A stretch of DNA of 64,000 nucleotides, taken from Oscillospiraceae bacterium (GTDB lineage Bacteria > Bacillota > Clostridia > Oscillospirales > Oscillospiraceae). Below the pieces are notes generated by a model that saw nothing but the letters and a program-made list of their open reading frames with translations, was not told where the DNA came from and made no database searches. Made by a program: the position numbers and the translations under genes. This document shows, piece after piece, positions 58,702 through 64,000 of this stretch. The stretch spans positions 1-64,000 of the forward strand of contig JAFXCL010000014.1 in NCBI GenBank assembly GCA_017521485.1, read 5' to 3'. Numbering within the stretch: the stretch's first letter is position 1; each line of letters opens with the position of its first letter.

Positions 58702-61176
58702 TTACACGCCTTCCTTTGCCCGGCGGATAGTCTCCTCCACAGAGCAGCCGTTCATTACGGTGTAGCCGTTCAGGGGAACCAGCTTTTCGTGGATCGCGTC
58801 CAGAATCCAGCTTGCCTGGGGGAAGAAGAATTCGTCGAACTCGAAGGGAGGTGTGATCCAGTTCTTTGCACCAATCACAACGGGAGGTGCGTCCAGATCG
58901 TCGAAGCACAGCTCGGTGATGTTACGCGCCACATCGTTCATAAAGCAGCCACGGGCGCAGGCATCGGAAACCAGAACCACTCTGCCGGTCTTCTTGACGG
59001 ACTCGATGATCTTGGTGTAGTCCAGAGGAACCATGGAGTGGAGGTTAATCACATCTGCCTCCATGCCGTACTTTTCGCTCAGCTCCTTAGCGGCATCCAT
59101 TGCCCGGTACAAAACTGCACCCAATGTCAGGATGGTAACATCCTTGCCGTCACGGACCTTGTTGGTATCGCCAAAGGCGATCTCGTAACGCTCCTCAGGA
59201 ACGCCGCCCTCGTGGAACTGCTCGCCCACGTCGTAAATTCTCTGGCTTTCAAAGAACACGACCGGGTCAGTACCCTTCAGGGCAGACTCCATCAAGCCCT
59301 TAGCTTCCCAAGGTGTTGCGGGGAAGCAAACCTTCAGGCCGGGGATGTGAGCACACAGTGCGGTCCAGTCCTGAGAGTGCTGCGCGCCGTACTTAGAGCC
59401 AACGGAAACACGGAGCACCAGGGGCATCTTCAGGATGCCGGCGGACATGGACTGCCACTTGGACATCTGGTTAAATATCTCGTCACCGGCACAGCCGATG
59501 AAGTCAGCATACATCAGCTCCACCAGTGCGCGGCCACCGGACAGGGCATAGCCAACGGCAGTACCCACGATGGCAGCTTCGGCAAGGTTAGAGTTGAACA
59601 GGCGGCTATGAGGCAGAGCATCCATCATGCCACGGTAAACTGCAAATGCGCCGCCCCAGTCACGGCAGTCTTCACCGTAGGCGATGAGGGTGGGATCTTC
59701 GTAGAACCGATCCCAGATAACCTCGGACAGACCGTCACGGAGGTTATACATCTTCATCTTGGAAACAGGCTTGCCGTTTGCATCGAAGGGAGAGCGGATC
59801 TTGCTCTTGATCTTCTTATAGCCCTCTGCCTCTTCCTTGGGAACGGTGAATTCCGGCTCACGGTCGTCGAACTTGTCTACCTTCTGGTTGGAGAACATCA
59901 GGCGCTCGACCACTGCGGGATCTTTTGTAAAGTCGCAGTAGGGGCTGATCTCGGTGTCGGCGGCTGCCTTGCAGATCATAGTCATACGGTCCTTGGTTTC
60001 TGCCAGGATCGCATCCACCTCAGCCTGGGTCAGTACACCGGCTTCGATCAGCTTTGCGGGATAGGTGGTCAGGGGGTCGACTTCCTTCCATGCATCCATT
60101 TCTTCCTTGGTGCGGTAGGCGTTCTGGTCGGAAACGGAGTGACCGGAGAAGCGGTAAGTAATGGTCTCCATCATCACAGGGCCCTTGCCGCTGTGGAGCA
60201 GCTCCAGGTTGCGCTCCATTGCATCGATCACTGCCAGGGGGTTGTAGCCGTCCACAGTGACTGCGTGCATCTGGGTGGGGCTGACACCGGAGCCGATCCG
60301 AGCCATAACGCCCTGGCCCATTGTCTCGCCACGGGTCTGGTCGCCCATGCCGTAGGAGTTATTGAAGATGTTGTACAGGATGGGCATACCGTCCTTGTGG
60401 CTCTCCCACAGGGTCTGGTACTGGTCCATGGAAGCAAAGTTCAGTGCTTCCCAAACAGGACCGCGGGACATAGCAGCGTCACCGACGTTGCAGACCACGA
60501 TGCCCTTCTTGTCGTTGACCTTCTTATACAGGGCAGAACCGGTGGAAATGGTACCGGAACCGCCAACGATGGCGTTGTTGGGGTAGATACCAAAAGGCAG
60601 GAAGAATGCGTGCATAGAGCCGCCCATACCCATATGGAAGCCGGTCTCACGGGCAAAGATCTCAGCCAGTGTACCATAGAGGATGAAGCGGATCGCCAGT
60701 TCCTTAATGTCCTTTGTATCGCCAAACTGGCGGGTAGACTTCAGGCACTTGCCCTCCAGGAAGTTCTCCATTACATTCATCAGCTGCTCGTCGCTCATCT
60801 TGTTGATGGTGCTAAGCGCCTTTGCCAGAATTTCGGAGTGGGAACGGTGAGAACCGAATGCAAAGTCGTTCTCGTCCAGCAGATAGGACTGACCCACACA
60901 GGCTGCCTCCTGACCGATGGACAGGTGGGCAGGGCCGGGATAGGTGTGGTCGATGCCGTTATAGCCGCCCTGGGTCTTGATCTGGTTGAGCATGGTCTCG
61001 AATTCACGGAGGATGGTCATATCCCGGAAGATCCGGATCAGGTCTTCCTTGGTGAACTTACCGGAGGCCAGTTCCTCGGCAACGGTCTTATTATACTGGT
61101 TAACAGGAATCTCGTTAAAGGTGACCTTACCGGGTGCACGGACCTGAGAAGGATCCACAAATAAACTCTTAGGCAT
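58702..61176 (-). CDS. Fused E1 alpha-beta subunit of a 2-oxoacid (pyruvate/acetoin-type) dehydrogenase
   Basis: This 824-residue protein has both E1 parts in one chain: alpha (about 40-400) and beta (about 474-824). The alpha half has the phosphorylation-loop-like HRSHSE (110-115), the TPP motif GDAAMSRGPVWEALNFAS (232-249) and NNSYGMG (272-278). The beta half has LIAYGEDCRDWGG, FNSNLAEAAIVGTAVGYALSG and ESQRIYDVGEQ. The usual arrangement is two genes. It decarboxylates a 2-oxoacid and passes the acyl group to E2, which is encoded upstream. The start follows AGGAGGAATAG. Pyruvate, acetoin or branched-chain substrates cannot be separated from the sequence. Confidence 0.9.
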   Translation of the reverse strand: MPKSLFVDPSQVRAPGKVTFNEIPVNQYNKTVAEELASGKFTKEDLIRIFRDMTILREFETMLNQIKTQGGYNGIDHTYPGPAHLSIGQEAACVGQSYLLDENDFAFGSHRSHSEILAKALSTINKMSDEQLMNVMENFLEGKCLKSTRQFGDTKDIKELAIRFILYGTLAEIFARETGFHMGMGGSMHAFFLPFGIYPNNAIVGGSGTISTGSALYKKVNDKKGIVVCNVGDAAMSRGPVWEALNFASMDQYQTLWESHKDGMPILYNIFNNSYGMGDQTRGETMGQGVMARIGSGVSPTQMHAVTVDGYNPLAVIDAMERNLELLHSGKGPVMMETITYRFSGHSVSDQNAYRTKEEMDAWKEVDPLTTYPAKLIEAGVLTQAEVDAILAETKDRMTMICKAAADTEISPYCDFTKDPAVVERLMFSNQKVDKFDDREPEFTVPKEEAEGYKKIKSKIRSPFDANGKPVSKMKMYNLRDGLSEVIWDRFYEDPTLIAYGEDCRDWGGAFAVYRGMMDALPHSRLFNSNLAEAAIVGTAVGYALSGGRALVELMYADFIGCAGDEIFNQMSKWQSMSAGILKMPLVLRVSVGSKYGAQHSQDWTALCAHIPGLKVCFPATPWEAKGLMESALKGTDPVVFFESQRIYDVGEQFHEGGVPEERYEIAFGDTNKVRDGKDVTILTLGAVLYRAMDAAKELSEKYGMEADVINLHSMVPLDYTKIIESVKKTGRVVLVSDACARGCFMNDVARNITELCFDDLDAPPVVIGAKNWITPPFEFDEFFFPQASWILDAIHEKLVPLNGYTVMNGCSVEETIRRAKEGV

Positions 61177-61193
61177 TTTCTATTCCTCCTAAA

Positions 61194-63032
61194 TTACTTT
61201 GCAAGCAGAGTGGTGAAGTTTTCCAGATTCTGACCCAGTTCCTTCTGGAACTTGGCGGCAGGAGTGCCGTCCACAGCCCGGTGGTCGTAGGTCAGGCTCA
61301 AGCCCATAGCGGGATAGATCTCGATCGCGCCGTCCTTGCCCTTGCGGACACGGTCGATAGTGCCGCAGACGCCCAGAATACCGGTCTGGGGCGGGTTGAT
61401 GACGGGGGTAAAGGACTCAACGCCCATATTGCCCAGATTGGACACGGTGAAGCTGCCGCCGGACAGCTTGTCGGGGCTGATCGCACCGCTGCGGCACTCG
61501 GCTGCCAGTTCCTTAACTGCCTTGGAGATCTCCAGCAGGCTCATTTCGTCTGCGTGACGGATGGTGGGAACCATCAGGCCGCGGGGAGTATCCACAGCAA
61601 CGCCAAGGTTAACATGGTTAAACAGGCGGATGGAGTTATCATCCAGCATATTGGCATTCAGGTCCGGGTGGCTCAGCAGTGTCCGGGAGACGGCATACAG
61701 AACGATGTCGCCCAGGGTGATGCCTGCCAGTTCGCCGCCGGCTGCCTTGAGGACCTTGCGGTAATTGAGGATCGCGGTTGCATCGAAACTGGTGTTGTGG
61801 GTCAGCTGTGCCATAGTGGACAGGGATGTGTGCATAGATTTGCTGATGGCACGGCGGATGCCGCTGAACTTCACATCCTTGTATTCTGCTTCTACTTCCA
61901 TTGCGGGTGCAGCAGCCACGGGAGCAGGTGCAGCAGGCTGCACAGCAGGTGCGGCAGGTGCGTTTGCGATCAGGGTCTGCACATCCCGCTCAATGATACG
62001 GCCATTGGGGCCGGTGCCGGTGGCGGCAGTTGCGTCCACGCCAGCCTGGGCTGCCAGCTTCTTGGCTCTGGGAGATACGGCTGCGCCGGATGCGGCAGCG
62101 GCAGCACCGCCAGCTACGCCAACCTTACAGACGGCTTCCAGACAGGGAACTTCGTCGCCCTCCTGGTAGAGGATTTCAAGGACTTCGCCCTCGGCGGTGG
62201 ATTCGCACTCGAAGGATGCCTTATCGGTTTCGTATGTAAAAAGGATATCGCCGATCTTGACCTTGTCGCCCACCTTGACTTTCCACTCGCCGATGATGCA
62301 GCTTTCCACGGTGATGCCAGCCTTGGGCATGATCACATTCTCAACACCGCCTGCGGCAGGTGCGGAAGCTGCGGGTGCAGCTGCGGCTGCGGGTGCTTCC
62401 TCGGCAGCGGGTGCGCCGCCGATGCCCTTCAGGCATGCGGTGTCGTCGCCGGGTGTGCCGACAGCACAGACATTCAGCAGACAGGGAACTTCATCGCCCT
62501 CTTCATAGAAGATGTCAAGCAGTGTACCCTCTGCAGTGGACTCGCACTCGAAGGATGCCTTATCGGTCTCGTAAGTAAAGAGGATGTCGCCGACCTTAAC
62601 GGCATCGCCCACCTTCATCTTCCACTCGCCGATGATACAGCTTTCCACAGTGATACCTGCTTTGGGCATCAGGATGCCCTTTGCATTGGTAGCTGCTGCT
62701 GCGGGTGCGGCAGCAGGTGCGGAAGCCTCGGGAGCAGCCGGTGCGGATGCCTCGGGTGCGCCGCTGCCGCCCTTCAGGGCAGAGCCGTCCTCGCCGGGTG
62801 CGCCAATGGCACAAACATTTACCAGGCAGGGAACTTCATCGCCCTCTTCATAGAAGATGTTCAGAAGTGTTCCCTCTGCCGTAGATTCACATTCAAAGCT
62901 TGCCTTATCCGTCTCGTAGGTAAACAGAACCTCACCCATCTTGACCGGATCGCCAACCTTTTTCTTCCACTGCCCAATAATACAGCTTTCCACTGTAATG
63001 CCCGCCTTGGGCATAATCACTGCATTTGCCAA
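61194..63032 (-). CDS. Dihydrolipoamide acyltransferase (E2) with three lipoyl domains
   Basis: This 612-residue core subunit of the 2-oxoacid dehydrogenase complex has three lipoyl domains, each with ETDKASFECES. The lipoylated Lys are at about 43, 158 and 271, joined by Ala/Pro/Glu linkers. A peripheral subunit-binding domain follows (VSPRAKKLAAQAGVDATAATGTGPNGRIIERDV, about 320-355), and the catalytic domain ends with DHRAVDGTPAAKF (His near 584). The start is taken as TTG, giving MANAVIMPKAGITVE, because AGGAGG lies 9 bases before it; the upstream ATG lies on the ribosome binding site. E1 is next, after 17 bases. No E3 gene is in the window. Confidence 0.93.
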   Translation of the reverse strand: MANAVIMPKAGITVESCIIGQWKKKVGDPVKMGEVLFTYETDKASFECESTAEGTLLNIFYEEGDEVPCLVNVCAIGAPGEDGSALKGGSGAPEASAPAAPEASAPAAAPAAAATNAKGILMPKAGITVESCIIGEWKMKVGDAVKVGDILFTYETDKASFECESTAEGTLLDIFYEEGDEVPCLLNVCAVGTPGDDTACLKGIGGAPAAEEAPAAAAAPAASAPAAGGVENVIMPKAGITVESCIIGEWKVKVGDKVKIGDILFTYETDKASFECESTAEGEVLEILYQEGDEVPCLEAVCKVGVAGGAAAAASGAAVSPRAKKLAAQAGVDATAATGTGPNGRIIERDVQTLIANAPAAPAVQPAAPAPVAAAPAMEVEAEYKDVKFSGIRRAISKSMHTSLSTMAQLTHNTSFDATAILNYRKVLKAAGGELAGITLGDIVLYAVSRTLLSHPDLNANMLDDNSIRLFNHVNLGVAVDTPRGLMVPTIRHADEMSLLEISKAVKELAAECRSGAISPDKLSGGSFTVSNLGNMGVESFTPVINPPQTGILGVCGTIDRVRKGKDGAIEIYPAMGLSLTYDHRAVDGTPAAKFQKELGQNLENFTTLLAK

Positions 63033-63071
63033 AGCCAAATTCCTCCTCATAATGGATGTTATAGCATGTTA

Positions 63072-63100
63072 ATTATAACGCAACATAACATAACAGTCAA
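63072..63100 (-). promoter_or_regulatory. Promoter and candidate DeoR operator of the E2-E1 operon
   Basis: On the minus strand: -35 TTGACT, 17 bp spacer, -10 TATAAT. The spacer GTTATGTTATGTTGCGT contains tandem TTATG(T) units, and the leader has ATGCTATAAC. A similar ATGTTATA lies upstream of the deoR start (about 63988-63996). The repeats overlap the RNA polymerase site, as expected of a repressor operator. Confidence 0.8.
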
Positions 63101-63137
63101 TAGTATTTTTCAGGATTTCAAATTTCAGTTTGTCGGT

Positions 63138-63157
63138 GCCTTCCCCTGGGGGAAGGC
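63138..63157. repeat. Short palindromic GCCTTCCCC fragment
   Basis: GCCTTCCCC, TG, GGGGAAGGC; a fragment of the CCCTCATCCG repeat family near 54.0 and 58.0 kb. Confidence 0.6.
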
Positions 63158-63186
63158 AGCTCCCGATAAATAGAAATATGCCGTGT

Positions 63187-63221
63187 AAATAAGCAGGTGT
63201 CTGAATTCAGACACCTGCTTA
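63187..63221 (-). terminator. Terminator of the DeoR-type gene (perfect 32-bp palindrome)
   Basis: Half-site TAAGCAGGTGTCTGAA directly meets its complement, with no loop bases. On the minus strand the stem is followed by TTTAC, a modest T-run. Confidence 0.75.
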
Positions 63222-63224
63222 AGG

Positions 63225-63974
63225 TCACAACAGTATCACGCCAGCAGCTTTTGCGGCTTGCGAAAAGGCTTCCGGCATAGGCTCATCGCTGATGAAGTAA
63301 TCCACATCCTCCAGCCGGGCAAAAGTATAGGGCATCAGGTAATTTAGCTTATCCTTTGTGCATGCAAGGACACTTCTGCGGGCTTTATGGATGACCTTGC
63401 GTTTGACAAGCATATCCCCTTCTGTTCCACAGGTAAAGCCTGCATCCAGAGAGCAGCCGGATACGCCGATGAAGGCAAGGTCAATATTGATATTGTCCAG
63501 CATCTCCAGGGTGTTCTGACCGGAGAGTGCCAGGTTCTTCCGGTTGATCGTGCCGCAGCACAAGGTAACCACGGGATTTTGCAGCCGGCAAAGCTCCAGC
63601 GCAATGCTCGGTCCGGTGGTGAAAATATTCAGGTTGATGTCCGGCAGTGCTTTTGCAAGGGCAAGGTTTGTTGTACTGGCATCGAGAAACAGGGCGGTGT
63701 TGGGCTGGATCAATTCCAGCGCCTTTCGGGCAATTGCCTGCTTGCCGGGATTGTTCTCCCGCATCCGCTCATTAAACTCCGGATCACCTGCGTGGCGCAC
63801 AGACTTTGCGCCGCCCCGGAATTTTACGATACTGCCGCTGCTGACAAGGGCATCCAGATCCCGGTGGATCGTCATCAGGGAGACATTGGGGAATGCCTCC
63901 TGCAGCTGGCGGATCGTTACGACCTTGCGGATCTCGATCATTTCCTTGATTTGTTCCTGACGAATATTGTTCAT
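63225..63974 (-). CDS. DeoR/GlpR-family transcriptional regulator
   Basis: This 249-residue repressor has an N-terminal helix-turn-helix (about 1-57: RQEQIKEMIEIRKVVTIRQLQEAFPNVSLMTIHRDLDAL). A sugar-phosphate-sensing DeoRC domain follows (LDASTTNLALAKALPDINLNIFTTG, CGGTINRKNLALSGQNTLEML and AFIGVSGCSLDAGFTC). Family members repress carbohydrate-use genes and are released by sugar phosphates. It is upstream of the E2-E1 operon on the same strand but separated by a terminator. Regulation of that operon is inferred from shared TTATG-type sequence. The ATG follows GAGAGG; its promoter is mostly outside the window. Confidence 0.92.
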   Translation of the reverse strand: MNNIRQEQIKEMIEIRKVVTIRQLQEAFPNVSLMTIHRDLDALVSSGSIVKFRGGAKSVRHAGDPEFNERMRENNPGKQAIARKALELIQPNTALFLDASTTNLALAKALPDINLNIFTTGPSIALELCRLQNPVVTLCCGTINRKNLALSGQNTLEMLDNINIDLAFIGVSGCSLDAGFTCGTEGDMLVKRKVIHKARRSVLACTKDKLNYLMPYTFARLEDVDYFISDEPMPEAFSQAAKAAGVILL

Positions 63975-64000
63975 AACAACCTCTCAAAATGTTATAGGCG

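Noticed and set aside
58789..61164. 791-codon plus-strand frame opposite the E1 gene
   Set aside because: Shadow of the E1 gene; no domain, no ribosome binding site, and the E1 motifs fit the minus strand.
61281..63173. 630-codon plus-strand frame opposite the E2 gene
   Set aside because: Shadow of repetitive lipoyl coding; Gly/Cys-rich text without a domain.

Overview
The window looks like a chromosomal segment of a gut-type Firmicute (class Clostridia, probably Oscillospirales/Oscillospiraceae). The basis is strong AGGAGG-type ribosome binding sites, frequent TTG starts, T-box leaders on ileS and a trpB-like gene, the Firmicute gene order miaB-mutS-mutL-miaA-hfq and yggS-sepF-divIVA-ileS, an acetogen/clostridial MetF-MetV pair, and families common in gut Clostridia (GGGtGRT protein, DUF1643, DUF1700/DUF4097, DUF5662). 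The lineage is inferred from gene content, not from a marker search. No prophage, transposase, CRISPR array or defence island is visible.

Layout, left to right. 1-1.2 kb: the end of a probable Fe-S scaffold gene and the GGGtGRT protein. 1.2-5.5 kb (minus): one operon with its own promoter: XRE regulator, 5-formyl-THF cyclo-ligase, PH-like membrane protein, DUF1643 protein, a 58-residue Cys-rich protein and a large lipoprotein. 5.6-13.8 kb (minus): CBS protein, then a housekeeping operon gdpP-rplI-dnaB-tilS-hpt-ftsH. 13.7-16.7 kb (plus): RNase J behind a structured leader, and a dihydrouridine synthase. 16.7-18.1 kb (minus): a zinc-ribbon PrsA-like foldase. 18.2-31.2 kb (plus): tRNA modification, mismatch repair and cell division genes, ending in a T-box-controlled ileS.

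31.2-34.4 kb (minus): DNA glycosylase, Fe-S aldo/keto reductase and MetF-MetV. 34.4-35.2 kb: tRNA-Gln followed by a tandem palindromic repeat that reuses the tRNA 3' end. 35.2-46.2 kb: single genes and small operons, including DUF5662, HtrA, AsnA, MetY, a secreted SH3/C39-like protein, tRNA-Arg, transaldolase, PadR-DUF1700-DUF4097, citrate synthase and a lipoprotein. 46.3-50.4 kb (minus): a TrpB-like enzyme under a Trp T-box, a NagD-type phosphatase, a pyridoxamine kinase and a YgjV protein. 50.5-51.1 kb: tRNA-Thr, tRNA-Tyr and a hairpin array. 51.2-53.1 kb: an LTA-synthase-like enzyme.

53.1-58.1 kb is the most accessory part: two clusters of MITE-like intergenic repeats bracket one gene for a 1077-residue secreted protein with four diverged repeats. 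58.1-64 kb (minus): a DeoR regulator, then an operon for a 2-oxoacid dehydrogenase complex (triple-lipoyl E2, fused E1 alpha-beta) and a metallo-beta-lactamase-fold protein. No E3 is present in the window.

I found no complete new multi-gene system. The best candidates for something undescribed are the tRNA-linked palindromic elements, the repeat-flanked four-repeat surface protein, the RNase J leader, and the small Cys-rich gene coupled to an orphan lipoprotein. Promoters, terminators and repeats were read by eye. Domain calls rest on recognised motifs and were not checked against a database.
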